This document shows positions 25,319 to 34,375 of a DNA stretch of 64,000 nucleotides, in pieces (the stretch's first letter is position 1; each line of letters opens with the position of its first letter). Position numbers and translations under genes: made by a program. The DNA comes from DASUAL01 sp035763805 (GTDB taxonomy: Bacteria > Gemmatimonadota > Gemmatimonadetes > Gemmatimonadales > GWC2-71-9): contig DASUAL010000109.1 in the NCBI GenBank assembly GCA_035763805.1, positions 5,149 to 69,148 on the forward strand, read 5' to 3'. The notes beneath the pieces were generated by a model. The model was not told the DNA's origin. It ran no database searches and was given only the letters and a program-made list of their open reading frames with translations.

Positions 25319-26899
25319 CTACGACCTCCTGTACCTCCAGGCAACGATTCCTGCCCCGGTCACCTTGATCTCGAACGCCTGGTTGCTGCTCGCGTCGAGC
25401 GCGGGGACGTCCTGCTTCTGCGACGCGACCACATCGCCCTTGGGGCTCAGGAACTCGAAGGTGATCGCCGTCGGCGAGCTGGGCTGGGCCTTGACGTTCG
25501 TCCACAGACCGTCGAGCTTCGCGCCGCTCTCGTTCGGAGTGAAACTGCCCACCGTCACCTCGACCGGAATCGCCTCGGCCACCTGGAGATAGTACAGCGT
25601 CGAATCCTTGTTCCCCTTCAACTGCCACGCCCCAGCGAGCTTGGCTAGCGTCGTGCGGTTCAGCGGATCCACCGCGTGGAGCCGCTGCGCCAGCGGCAGC
25701 ACGTTCGCCGAGTCGCCGAGCAGGTAGTAGACACCTCCGAGGTTGTACAGCGCCTGGCGCTCGTAGGGGTTTTTCGCGAGGCCAGCCTCGTAGGCCCGCG
25801 CCACCAGGCGATACTGGGGAGCGATCGTCGCCCGGTGGCTCCTGATGACGGAATCGGTCGTCGCCTGACACTTGACGGCCACCTGCCGCGCGGTCAGCGT
25901 CCGGTTCTTCGCCCGGATGTTCGTCCGGCACTTGCTGCCGATCGGCGCCGTGTCGGGCTCCGCGGGAACCGAGTTCAGGATCGCGTGAGCGGCCGCGAAC
26001 AGGTCTCCGGCCTCGGCGGCGTCGGCGTGGTCGAGGATCCTCGTGTACAGCGCCTGCGCCTCGGACTGGTTGTCCTGCTGCGAGTACACGGCAGCCAGCC
26101 CGGCCATCGCCTGCACGTCGCTGGGGTAGACGGCGAGGTAGTCCTTGTAACCGGCCGCCGCCTCATCCCAGCGCTGCGCCGCGTGATACACACGTCCCAC
26201 GTTGAACAGCGCGTCGCGTTTCTGCTGCGCGTACTGCGTATCGCGGGCCGCGGGCACGGCGAGCCTGAAGTACTTCGCCGCCGAGTCCGTGCGAGTTGCA
26301 AACACAATTGAATCTCTGCGGTATCTCACTGAGTCCGTCTGTCGGAGCGAGGAGTCAGGGGTTTCACGACTGGCGAAGAGGGTTGCCAAGTAGACGAACC
26401 CGGTCGGCTCGCCATCGTAGATAGCGTTGGCTTGCCGGAAGCTCGCGATGGCGGAGTCTGTGTTCCCGGCCTGCCACGCCTTCACACCCTCGTTGAACAC
26501 CGGCACCCAGAAGGCGCGTCGCCAGCCCGCGATGTCTTCCTGACATTGCGGAGCAAGCGCGGCGGCCTTCGTCAACGCCGTATCGGCGCCGGCGAGGTCG
26601 CTGCGCATGGCGTAATAGCGACCGAGGTAGTACCAGGCGGCTGGGTTCTTTTCCTGCCCCCCCGTGGTGACGGCCTGCGTGAGCACCCGCTGCGCATCCT
26701 TCAAATCCCGTTGCCGCTTGTCCTCGAACTTCGTTTCGGAGGCGCTCTTCAGGTACAGCACTCCGCTGTTCACGAGGAAGTGTCCGGGCTTGATGTTGCA
26801 CCTGGCCGGCGTCCACTGCTGTGCCGCCAACGGGGCGGTACCGACCCCGACGATCAGAGATACACACACGACAACAGCTTGCTTGACGGTCATTCTCAC
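25319..26899 (-). CDS. Secreted tetratricopeptide-repeat protein, copy 2
   Basis: 526 residues, with a signal peptide (MRMTVKQAVVVCVSLIVGVGTAPLAAQQ). The segment CNIKPGHFLVNSGVLYLKSASE and then KNPAAWYYLGRYYAMRSDLAGADTAL match copy 1 closely. The repeats run on, and the protein closes with a beta domain (FEFLSPKGDVVASQKQDVPALD) and GIVAWRYRRS. Central parts differ from copy 1 in length and sequence, so the duplication is old. The ATG overlaps the larC stop (ATGA), so it is co-transcribed with larC. Confidence 0.8.
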   Translation of the reverse strand: MRMTVKQAVVVCVSLIVGVGTAPLAAQQWTPARCNIKPGHFLVNSGVLYLKSASETKFEDKRQRDLKDAQRVLTQAVTTGGQEKNPAAWYYLGRYYAMRSDLAGADTALTKAAALAPQCQEDIAGWRRAFWVPVFNEGVKAWQAGNTDSAIASFRQANAIYDGEPTGFVYLATLFASRETPDSSLRQTDSVRYRRDSIVFATRTDSAAKYFRLAVPAARDTQYAQQKRDALFNVGRVYHAAQRWDEAAAGYKDYLAVYPSDVQAMAGLAAVYSQQDNQSEAQALYTRILDHADAAEAGDLFAAAHAILNSVPAEPDTAPIGSKCRTNIRAKNRTLTARQVAVKCQATTDSVIRSHRATIAPQYRLVARAYEAGLAKNPYERQALYNLGGVYYLLGDSANVLPLAQRLHAVDPLNRTTLAKLAGAWQLKGNKDSTLYYLQVAEAIPVEVTVGSFTPNESGAKLDGLWTNVKAQPSSPTAITFEFLSPKGDVVASQKQDVPALDASSNQAFEIKVTGAGIVAWRYRRS

Positions 26900-28080
26900 C
26901 CCTTGGATTTGGCGACGAGCGCCTCTGCGTCGCGCTCCACGACACGCGCGATCTCCAGCGGCGGCCGACCCAGGGCTCGAGCCGCCGCCAGGACGTCGTC
27001 GTATTCAGGTTTCACCCGGACGCTGCCCGCATCGGGATGCTCCAACACCTTGACCCGAACGGATACGTCCGGAGACAGCTGCACGGTCACGACGCGGCGC
27101 GGCAGCGTCGCCCGCTCCGCCACCCAGCGACGGACGCCCGCCGTGGTGCTGTGGCGGAACAGCGCCGCGGTCACCTGCTCCGCCAGCTCCTCGGGCGCCA
27201 GCACTTCCACGCGGAAGCCTGAGCGCCCCTTCTTCATCTGCACTGGCCAGGTCTGCACATCGAGCGCGCCTGCGGCGGCCAGCGCCTGCCGCAGCGGCTC
27301 CACGTACTCGGGACTCATGTCGTCGACGTCGGTGGCGAGCAGGGCCACGCGCCCCGCTTCCGCGACCCGCTCGGCGACGAGGATGCGCAGCGCGTTTGGG
27401 TAGTGCTTCGGGTCGCGCTGCCCTGCGCCCCAGCCGCTGCGGACCATACGCCAGCGGACCGGCGGCGCGCCCTCCGAGAGCACCCGCAACAGCGCAGCGC
27501 CGGTGGGTGTGGTCGCTTCGCTTTCCGCGGGGCCGCCGGACGCTACTTCCAGCCCCTCGAGTAGGATCGCCGTCGCGGGCGCCGGGACGGGCAGCTTGCC
27601 GTGCTCGGCCTCAACCCACCCCTGCCCCACCGCCACGGGCCAGTTGTAGACCGCCTCGACGCCGAGCTGCTCGAAGCCTTCGATCGCCCCCACCACATCG
27701 AGCACCGCGTCCACCGCCCCCACCTCGTGGAGGTGAACCTTGTCGGGCGGCACGTTGTGCACTCGGCCCTCGGCTTCGCCGATCAACCGGAAGGCGCGCG
27801 CGGCGCGCTCCTTCACCCAGTCGGAGACCGGCGCGCGTTCCAGGAGCCGGACCAGCTCGCCCACGTGGCGACCGTGCGGCTGCGGCGGGATTGCGAACTC
27901 GACCTGCGTGCAGCCGACGCCGCAGCGCGAGACTGGCCGCGTGCTCACGGCAACGCCGCCCAGGCCCAGGCGCCCGGGCAGGCCCTCAAGCCACGCTGCC
28001 GGCGCGCCGAGGGAAAGCAGCGCCCCCAGAGTCATATCGCCCGAGATACCGGCGGCGGGATCGACAATCGCGATGCGCAT
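26896..28080 (-). CDS. larC: LarC-family (DUF111) nickel-pincer cofactor nickel-insertion protein
   Basis: 394 residues matching the LarC/DUF111 pattern: DPAAGISGDMTLGALLSLG at the start, HLHEVGAVDAVLDVVGAI, TPTGAALLRVL in the middle, and LLATDVDDMSPEY with KKGRSGFRVEVLAPEELAEQV in the second half. In lactobacilli LarC is made from two frames by a frameshift; here it is one uninterrupted frame. LarB, LarE and a LarA racemase are not in this window, so its role in nickel cofactor synthesis here is inferred from the family only. Confidence 0.88.
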   Translation of the reverse strand: MRIAIVDPAAGISGDMTLGALLSLGAPAAWLEGLPGRLGLGGVAVSTRPVSRCGVGCTQVEFAIPPQPHGRHVGELVRLLERAPVSDWVKERAARAFRLIGEAEGRVHNVPPDKVHLHEVGAVDAVLDVVGAIEGFEQLGVEAVYNWPVAVGQGWVEAEHGKLPVPAPATAILLEGLEVASGGPAESEATTPTGAALLRVLSEGAPPVRWRMVRSGWGAGQRDPKHYPNALRILVAERVAEAGRVALLATDVDDMSPEYVEPLRQALAAAGALDVQTWPVQMKKGRSGFRVEVLAPEELAEQVTAALFRHSTTAGVRRWVAERATLPRRVVTVQLSPDVSVRVKVLEHPDAGSVRVKPEYDDVLAAARALGRPPLEIARVVERDAEALVAKSKG

Positions 28081-28107
28081 GCTTAGAAGTCACTGAATAT
28101 AAATGGG

Positions 28108-29256
28108 TTAGCCCCGGTAGAGCCACCCGGCGCCGGTGTTGAAGAGAACCACGCGTTCCTCGGCCCGGATCCCCCCGCGCGCCTTGAGCTCCGTGGCCGC
28201 CGCCAGCGCCGCTCCGCCCTCCGGGCATGCGTCAATGCCCTCGAGCGTTTGGAGGTCCCTGGCAGCCGCCTGGAGCCGGGCGTCGGTCACGGCGACCGCG
28301 CCCCCGTGGCTCTCCCGCAGGGCCCGAAGCATCAGCCGGTCGCCGAGCGGCGCCGGCACCCGCAGCCCGGAGGCGATGGTCTCCGGCTCGGGCCACGGCG
28401 TGCAGGCGTCGGCACCCGCCGCAAAGGCCCGCACGACAGGGGCGCACCCCGTGGACTGCACGCTATACAGTCGCGGCAAGGGCCCGCGCACCCACCCCGC
28501 GTCTACGAGCTCGCCGAACGCCTTCCACATCCCGATCAAACCGGTGCCTCCGCCGGTGGGATACACGATCACATCGGGCAGGGTCCAGCCGAGCTGCTCC
28601 GCGAGCTCGAGCCCCAGGGTCTTCTTGCCTTCGATGCGGTAGGGCTCGCGCAGAGTGGACATGTCGACGGCGTTGGTCTCCGCGGCGTACGCCCGCGCCA
28701 CTCTCCCGCAGTCGCCGATGTGGCCCTCCACGAGCTGGAGGTCGGCGCCGAAGCCCCGGATCTGGGCCAGGATGGTGGGCGGTGTGCTCACGGGTGCGTA
28801 GACACGGGCCGCGACGCCCGCCCTCGCGGCGTACGCCGCCAGTGCGATGCCGGCGTTCCCGGCAGTGGGCACGACGAAGCGGCGCGCGCCCGCACGCACC
28901 GCGCGCGTCACCGCAGCTGAGAGCCCGCGCGCCTTGAAGGACCCAGTCGGGTTCGTGCCCTCTTCCTTGATCCGGAGGTCTTGGAACCCGCACCGTGTCG
29001 CGATCCATTCGACCGCGAGGAGCGGCGTGCCGCCCTCGCCCAGCGTCACGGGCGACTCACCATCGGCGACGGGCAACCACTCGCGATAGCGCCACATGGT
29101 CCAGCGTCGCTCGCGCAACAGCGACTTCGCTTCCGGCCGGGGGGCGAAGCGGTAGCGGACGAGATAGGGCTGTCCGCATTCGCACAGCGCCGGCAATCCA
29201 TCCGCGCTGCGGGTCTTGCCGCACCCGGAGCATTCGAGGGACCAGGAGACGGTCAC
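28108..29256 (-). CDS. thrC: Threonine synthase with N-terminal zinc ribbon
   Basis: PLP enzyme making threonine from O-phosphohomoserine. It begins at GTG 29256, overlapping the uvrC stop. An N-terminal CSGCGKTRSADGLPALCECGQP zinc-ribbon-like segment is followed by GEGGTPLLAVEW, the PLP-lysine motif NPTGSFKARGLSAAVTRA, PTAGNAGIALAAYAARAG and YPTGGGTGLIGMWKAF (phosphate cup). At 382 residues it is the short archaeal/Gram-positive type. The longer open frame upstream is antisense-free overlap with uvrC and is not used. Confidence 0.93.
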   Translation of the reverse strand: MTVSWSLECSGCGKTRSADGLPALCECGQPYLVRYRFAPRPEAKSLLRERRWTMWRYREWLPVADGESPVTLGEGGTPLLAVEWIATRCGFQDLRIKEEGTNPTGSFKARGLSAAVTRAVRAGARRFVVPTAGNAGIALAAYAARAGVAARVYAPVSTPPTILAQIRGFGADLQLVEGHIGDCGRVARAYAAETNAVDMSTLREPYRIEGKKTLGLELAEQLGWTLPDVIVYPTGGGTGLIGMWKAFGELVDAGWVRGPLPRLYSVQSTGCAPVVRAFAAGADACTPWPEPETIASGLRVPAPLGDRLMLRALRESHGGAVAVTDARLQAAARDLQTLEGIDACPEGGAALAAATELKARGGIRAEERVVLFNTGAGWLYRG

Positions 29257-31067
29257 GCGCCCTGGTTCAACCGGTCGAGAATCCGCTCGGCGAGTCTCGT
29301 CGAGAATCCCGGAATGGCGGCGATCTCGGCCGGCGTCGCCGTCTTCACCCCCGCGAGCGACCCGAACCGCTCGAGCAGCGCCCGCCGGCGGCCCGGCCCG
29401 ATCCCTGGAACGGCGAGGAGCTCCGAGGTGATCGTGCGCTGTGCGCGGCGCTTGCGACTGTAGCTCACGGCGAACCGATGCGCCTCGTCGCGGGCCCGCT
29501 GCAGCAGCTTGAGCGACGGGCTCCGGCGCGACAGGCGCAGCGGGTCGCGGCGGGCCGGCAGGAAGATGTCCTCCTCCTTCTTCGCGAGGGCGACGATGGG
29601 CAGCGTGTCCTGCCCCAGAGTTCGGGCGGCGTCGAGCGCGGCGCCGAGCTGTCCTTTGCCGCCGTCGATCACCATCAAGTCGGGAAGCCGCTTGTCCTCC
29701 GTGATCCGGCGCGAGAGGTAGCGCGTCACCACTTCGTGCACTGCCGCGAAGTCGTCCTGCTGCGCGGGGGGGCTCTTGATCCTGAACCGACGGTATTCGG
29801 CCTTTTTCGGGCGGCCGGCCTCGAACCACACCAGCGAGCCGACGGTGTCCCGGCCCTGGTTCGTCGAAATGTCGATGCACACGAACGCGCGCGGCACGGC
29901 GGCGAGGCCCAGGTCCCGCCCCAGCGCGAACACCGGGTCGGCTGCACGCTCGTCGATATCGAAGCTCTCGATCTTGAGGCTATCGAGGAGGTGGCGAGCA
30001 TTCTGGTCCGCGAGCTCGGCGAGCTTGGCGAACGTGCCGCGCTGCGGGACATGCCATTCCACGTCAGGTCCGAGCTGCGCGAGTGACTCCAGATCCTCCG
30101 GGGCGAACGGCAGGAGCGCCCGGCGGGCGCGTGCCTCGAGCGGCAGGTAGCAGCGCACCAGGAACGCCGCGAGCACCGCCCCCTCGCTCTCGTGCTCGAC
30201 GTTCTCGAGGAAGCGGTAATCCCGAGCGATCAGCTTGCCGTCGCGCACCCGCAGCACCACGCCGCAGGCGTCGTCTCCGTCGCGGGCGAACCCGACGGCG
30301 TCCGCATCCCCACCCCCCACGAGCTCCATCGTTTGCGGCTGCTCGAGCTGGTCCAGCCAGGTGAGGGCGTCCCGGAGCTGCGCGGCGCGCTCGAAGTCGA
30401 GGCGGTGCGCCGCCTCCTGCATCCGCTCCCGCAGCCGGGTCCGCACGTCCACCGTCTTGCCCTCGAGAAAGAGCAGGACGTCGTCGATCATCCGGCGGTA
30501 GTCCTCCTGGCTCTGGAAGCCGACGCACGGCGCCTTGCAGCGCTCGATGTGGTAGTCGAGGCAGGGCCGGTCCGGAGCCTCCGTCGGCAGGTTCCAGTGG
30601 CACGAGCGGACCGTGAAGATACGGCGGACGATGTTGAGCATCTGCCGCAGCGTGGCGACGTCGGTATAGGGCCCGAAGTAGCGCGCTCCCGGGATGTTCA
30701 CTCGCCGCAGGACGAGAATCCGCGGGAACGGCTCGGCCAGCGTCACGGCGATGCGCGGATAGCTCTTGTCGTCCGTGAGCCGGATGTTGAAGCGGGGTTT
30801 GTGCTCCTTGATCAAATTGTTCTCGAGCAGCAACGCCTGCGCCTCGTTGGGCACGATGATCGTCTCGAGGTCGGCGAGCTGTCGCACCAGGGCGGCGCGC
30901 TCGGGCGTGGACTCGGCTTCGGGCCCGAAGTAGCTCGGCACCCGCGAGCGCAGGCTCTTCGCCTTCCCTACGTACAGGATCTCGCCCGCCGCGCTCTTCC
31001 AGAGGTACACGCCGGGCTTGTCGGGGAGGGCTTGCAGCTTCCGGTCGATCAGCTCACGAACTTCCAC
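29253..31067 (-). CDS. uvrC: UvrABC system protein C
   Basis: Dual-incision endonuclease of nucleotide excision repair, 604 residues from GTG 31067, which overlaps the murJ end by 19 bases. An N-terminal GIY-YIG domain (PGVYLWKSAAGEILYVGKAKSLRSRV), the UvrBC motif (MQEAAHRLDFERAAQLRDALTWLDQLE), a central cysteine region (HIERCKAPCVGFQSQEDY), an RNase H-like endonuclease part (VCIDISTNQG, MVIDGGKGQL) and a C-terminal helix-hairpin-helix pair (VPGIGPGRRRALLERFGSL) are all present. Confidence 0.97.
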   Translation of the reverse strand: MEVRELIDRKLQALPDKPGVYLWKSAAGEILYVGKAKSLRSRVPSYFGPEAESTPERAALVRQLADLETIIVPNEAQALLLENNLIKEHKPRFNIRLTDDKSYPRIAVTLAEPFPRILVLRRVNIPGARYFGPYTDVATLRQMLNIVRRIFTVRSCHWNLPTEAPDRPCLDYHIERCKAPCVGFQSQEDYRRMIDDVLLFLEGKTVDVRTRLRERMQEAAHRLDFERAAQLRDALTWLDQLEQPQTMELVGGGDADAVGFARDGDDACGVVLRVRDGKLIARDYRFLENVEHESEGAVLAAFLVRCYLPLEARARRALLPFAPEDLESLAQLGPDVEWHVPQRGTFAKLAELADQNARHLLDSLKIESFDIDERAADPVFALGRDLGLAAVPRAFVCIDISTNQGRDTVGSLVWFEAGRPKKAEYRRFRIKSPPAQQDDFAAVHEVVTRYLSRRITEDKRLPDLMVIDGGKGQLGAALDAARTLGQDTLPIVALAKKEEDIFLPARRDPLRLSRRSPSLKLLQRARDEAHRFAVSYSRKRRAQRTITSELLAVPGIGPGRRRALLERFGSLAGVKTATPAEIAAIPGFSTRLAERILDRLNQGA

Positions 31068-32656
31068 AGGCGCGTCGCGTCGGGGTGCTTCAAGACCAGC
31101 GTGATGCCGCCGTACACGACACCAAAGATACCCAGGCTGACCAGGGCCCTGGGAATGGGTCCCCACGTGTCGGCGAGCGCGGCGATCCCGACACCCGCGC
31201 CTGCCGCCGCGAGCGCCGCGCCGAGCGTCGCCCCGGTCGCGCGCCACTCGGGCCGCCCCACGACCGCGCCGATGCGGCGGTCGAGGGCGCGCAAATGCAG
31301 CACCACGTTCACCCAAGCGCCGAGCGACGAGCCGAGTGCCACGCCAGCGGGACCAAGGCGCTGCATCAGCAGCACGGCGAGTCCGGTCGAGACAAGGAGC
31401 GAGGAGGCGGCGATCTTCACGGGCGTCCTGGTGTCGCGCAGCGCGTAGAACCCCGACGCGAAGAGCTTCACCGTCGCCTGCCCCAGGAGGCCCACGCCGT
31501 ACGCCGCCAGCACGCCTCCCACGAGTTCCGAGTCGGAGGCGTCGAACCGGCCGGTCTGAAACAGCGCTGCGATGAGCACAGGCCCCAGCGCTACGAACGC
31601 CAGCGACGACGGCACGACGAAATAGGCGATCCGCCGAAACCCCGCCGCGACCCGCGCCCGCAGCAGATCGTTCGGTGCGGGCGCGCCCGATTCCCCCGGC
31701 CCAGTCCGCGCCGCGTCTCGGGACAGCTCAGGAAGCGATACGGCGGCCACCGAGACTCCGAACAGGCTCACAGGCAGCACCTGCACCAGCTGCGCGTACC
31801 CGAGGCTCGAGAGCCCGCCCGGTCCCGTAAACGAGCCCAGGAACGTGTCCACCAGCCCCGAGATCTGCGCCACTCCAGCGCCCAGTACCAGGGGGGCCCA
31901 GGCGACAAGGACGTCGCGCACCCCTTCGGGCCGGGCGCTGAACCGCAGCGCGATGCCTCGTAGCAGCTTCCAACAGGCCGGGAGCTGCACCGCGATCTGC
32001 AGGACGCTGCCCGCGACCGTCCCCCACGCGAGCGCGAGCGACAGGCGGTACAACTGTGCGTCGTGCGGCAGGTCGCGGCTCACGCACCAGGTCGCCGCGC
32101 CGACCAGCGCCACGATGCCGGCGATGTTCCACAGCGCCGGCGCGGCGTACGGCAGGAAGAAGCGGCGGTGGGTGTTGAGGATGCCGAGGCACCACGCCGA
32201 CACGACCATGAGCCCCGTCATGGGGAAGAGAATCCGGACGAGGGTGATGGTGAGCTGGCGGCGCGGCTCGTCGAACCCCTTGGCGATCAGCGTAGCGATG
32301 GCGGGGGCGAACGCGATTCCCAGCAGCGCCAGGACGCCCGAGGCGAGCACCAGCAGGCCCAGCACCGCGCCCGCGAGCGCCCGGGCGGCGGACTTGTCGG
32401 CTCGCTGGTTGAAGGCCGCGTAGACGGGGATGAACGATGCGGAGAGGGTTCCCTCGCCCAGCAGGTTGCGGATCGCGTTGGGGATACGGAGTGCAGCCCG
32501 AAAGGCGTCGGCCGCGACGCTGGTGTTGCCGAAGTAGTAGGCGAAGACGCGCTCGCGCACGTAGCCGAGCACGCGCGTCACGAGGATTCCGGCGGCGACC
32601 GTGGCCGCCTGACGTCCCCCCCCTCCTGCCCCTCCCCCGCCGGATGCCTCCGGCAC
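31049..32656 (-). CDS. murJ: Lipid II flippase MurJ (MviN)
   Basis: 535 residues with about 14 hydrophobic helices, beginning at GTG 32656. TRVLGYVRERVFAYYFG, ADAFRAALRIPNAIRNLLGEGTLSASFIPVYA and VRILFPMTGLMVVSAWCLGILNTHRRFFLPYAAPALWNI are diagnostic of MurJ, which moves lipid-linked peptidoglycan precursor to the periplasmic face. A Gly-rich stretch opens the protein. It follows a small membrane protein by two bases. Confidence 0.96.
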   Translation of the reverse strand: MPEASGGGGAGGGGRQAATVAAGILVTRVLGYVRERVFAYYFGNTSVAADAFRAALRIPNAIRNLLGEGTLSASFIPVYAAFNQRADKSAARALAGAVLGLLVLASGVLALLGIAFAPAIATLIAKGFDEPRRQLTITLVRILFPMTGLMVVSAWCLGILNTHRRFFLPYAAPALWNIAGIVALVGAATWCVSRDLPHDAQLYRLSLALAWGTVAGSVLQIAVQLPACWKLLRGIALRFSARPEGVRDVLVAWAPLVLGAGVAQISGLVDTFLGSFTGPGGLSSLGYAQLVQVLPVSLFGVSVAAVSLPELSRDAARTGPGESGAPAPNDLLRARVAAGFRRIAYFVVPSSLAFVALGPVLIAALFQTGRFDASDSELVGGVLAAYGVGLLGQATVKLFASGFYALRDTRTPVKIAASSLLVSTGLAVLLMQRLGPAGVALGSSLGAWVNVVLHLRALDRRIGAVVGRPEWRATGATLGAALAAAGAGVGIAALADTWGPIPRALVSLGIFGVVYGGITLVLKHPDATRLWKFVS

Positions 32657-32658
32657 CG

Positions 32659-32934
32659 TCAGGAGCGTTTCTTTCTGTTCGGGTCTTCCAGCAGGCGCTG
32701 GACGAACTGGATCTCGTCCCGCATTCCCGTGACCGACCGCGTCAGATCCTGGAGATCGCTCTCCAGCACTTCGAGGCGGCGCTCCAGCTCGCGGACCTCG
32801 CTCCCCCGACCCGCCCCTTCGTCACCGCGCCCCTCCAGCCGGCGCGCCAACGAGCGGCCGAGCGGCGAGTCGAGCAGGATGGCGGTGATCGGAATCATCA
32901 GCGCGATGACGAGGACGACGACGAACAGCCACAT
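32659..32934 (-). CDS. Small membrane protein with a coiled coil, PspB-like in layout
   Basis: 91 residues from ATG 32934 (MWLFVVVLVIALMIPITAILLDSPLG). One N-terminal transmembrane helix (residues 2-21), then a charged Gly-rich linker and a coiled coil (SEVRELERRLEVLESDLQDLTRSVTGMRDEIQFVQRLLED) ending in basic KKRS. The layout is like phage-shock protein B, but no clear sequence motif proves it. It sits between bshC and murJ in a tight run. Confidence 0.7.
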   Translation of the reverse strand: MWLFVVVLVIALMIPITAILLDSPLGRSLARRLEGRGDEGAGRGSEVRELERRLEVLESDLQDLTRSVTGMRDEIQFVQRLLEDPNRKKRS

Positions 32935-32944
32935 GGCAAGGATT

Positions 32945-34375
32945 CTACGAGGCGTCCGCCCAGCGCGCCACCTCTTGCGCGACCGCATCCACGAGCCCGG
33001 GGCCGTAGCGAATCGCAAACGACGCCAGCGTGAGCACACGCTCCTGCGGCTGCCCGCGCGGATACAGGGCGGCGCGGGCGCGCGCGATCTGGCGCACCAG
33101 TGTCTCGCCGTCGAGACGCTTCAGACTCGCGACGAGCTTTTTCTCGATCGCCTGCGTGCCCGAGAGCGCCGCGTTGCGCGCCGACTCCACCGTGCGCTCG
33201 AGGGTCGGGTCGATCCGCGTGACCGACTGCAGCAGGCGACCGTAGTGCTCCTCGATGTCGCTGCGCAACGCCGTGAGCGTCGCGACCGTCTCGGGCGGGA
33301 GGTCGAGCCGAACCAGCCGGGCTTCGAGCTCCCCGGGCTTGCCGTCGAAGGCGGTCAGATCGAGCCCGTGGCGCTCCAGCACCTTCTCGACGCGACCCTC
33401 GACGATCACCCCCGACCAGCGCGGCAGCGCTGCCTGGCGCGGAACGCCGCCCACCGCGTCGTATAACGGCGCGGCGTCGGGCAGGTAGCCGAGCTCGGCC
33501 GGCCCGGCGGCGTATGCGACGGTGGGCAGCAGCGCCGCCTCGATCACGGGGCGGAGCAGCACGTTGGACGAGAGCCGCTCCGGCGCTTCCTGCGCGATGC
33601 GCTCGAGGTCCGCCTGCGTGAACCGCTCGCCACTCCGCCGCGTGACGAAGGCGCTCCCGTCCGATCGCAGCCGGTCGCGGCCCTGGCTCGCCTCGACCAG
33701 GACCGGCGTGTACCCATCGGCCAGCGTGACGGCGAGCGCTCTCAGCACCCAGGGTGCCGCAGCCTGCTTCACGCCGCGGTCATGGGCGCGGAGCACGGCA
33801 AGCCCGCGCGGCCCCAGCAGGGCATTCAGCGCGTCGGCGAAGGCGTCGGCGAGGCTCGCCTCCGGCCGATAACAGCGCTCGAGCCAGTCCAGCACCGCGC
33901 CCTTGAACTCGCTGTCCGGCATCCCGGCCCGCAGCCGTGCCAGTGCACCGCGGACCGCCTCCCCACACACTTCACGCGCAAGCGGGACGAGCGGGGAGTC
34001 GGCTGGGCGCTCGCGTAGCACGACTTGCGCGAGCTCGCCTCCCGAATCCAGGAACCACACATGGTTCGCCTCGGCGAAATCGTGGTCGTCCCCGGCGACC
34101 CAGAACACAGGAACGACGGGCACGCCGCGCTCTCGCTCGATCCGCCGAGCGAGGGCGACGGCGGACAGCGCCTTGTAGATGGTGTAGATCGGGCCGGTGA
34201 AGAGACCGGGCTGCTGGCCGGTCGTCACGGCGAGGACTTCGGCGGTGGCGAGCCGATCGCGCCCCGGACCGGGGAGCACGGATGCCACCACCTCCGGCCC
34301 CACGCGACGCGGCCTCGCACGCTGCGTCGGCAGCTCGAGCGGCGCGATGGGAGTGTGCACAATGCGCGGTATCAC
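32945..34375 (-). CDS. bshC: Bacillithiol biosynthesis cysteine-adding enzyme BshC homologue
   Basis: BshC joins cysteine to glucosaminyl-malate in bacillithiol synthesis. VLAVTTGQQPGLFTGPIYTIYKALSAVALARRIERERGVPVVPVFWVAGDDHDFAEANH is the unmistakable family signature, followed by a long helical part that includes YCAGPAELGYLPD-like sequence (here YAAGPAELGYLPDAAPLYDAVG). GTG 34375 overlaps the AMMECR1 stop. At about 476 residues it is some 60 shorter than Bacillus BshC. No bshA or bshB is in the window. Confidence 0.9.
   Translation of the reverse strand: MIPRIVHTPIAPLELPTQRARPRRVGPEVVASVLPGPGRDRLATAEVLAVTTGQQPGLFTGPIYTIYKALSAVALARRIERERGVPVVPVFWVAGDDHDFAEANHVWFLDSGGELAQVVLRERPADSPLVPLAREVCGEAVRGALARLRAGMPDSEFKGAVLDWLERCYRPEASLADAFADALNALLGPRGLAVLRAHDRGVKQAAAPWVLRALAVTLADGYTPVLVEASQGRDRLRSDGSAFVTRRSGERFTQADLERIAQEAPERLSSNVLLRPVIEAALLPTVAYAAGPAELGYLPDAAPLYDAVGGVPRQAALPRWSGVIVEGRVEKVLERHGLDLTAFDGKPGELEARLVRLDLPPETVATLTALRSDIEEHYGRLLQSVTRIDPTLERTVESARNAALSGTQAIEKKLVASLKRLDGETLVRQIARARAALYPRGQPQERVLTLASFAIRYGPGLVDAVAQEVARWADAS

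Noticed and set aside
28081..28107. Promoter for larC (TATATT on the minus strand in the thrC-larC gap)
   Set aside because: No acceptable -35 element at the right distance; the genes are probably co-transcribed.
29257..29880. Extended threonine synthase start inside uvrC
   Set aside because: The added 208 residues are an out-of-frame reading of uvrC; GTG 29256 gives the family length.
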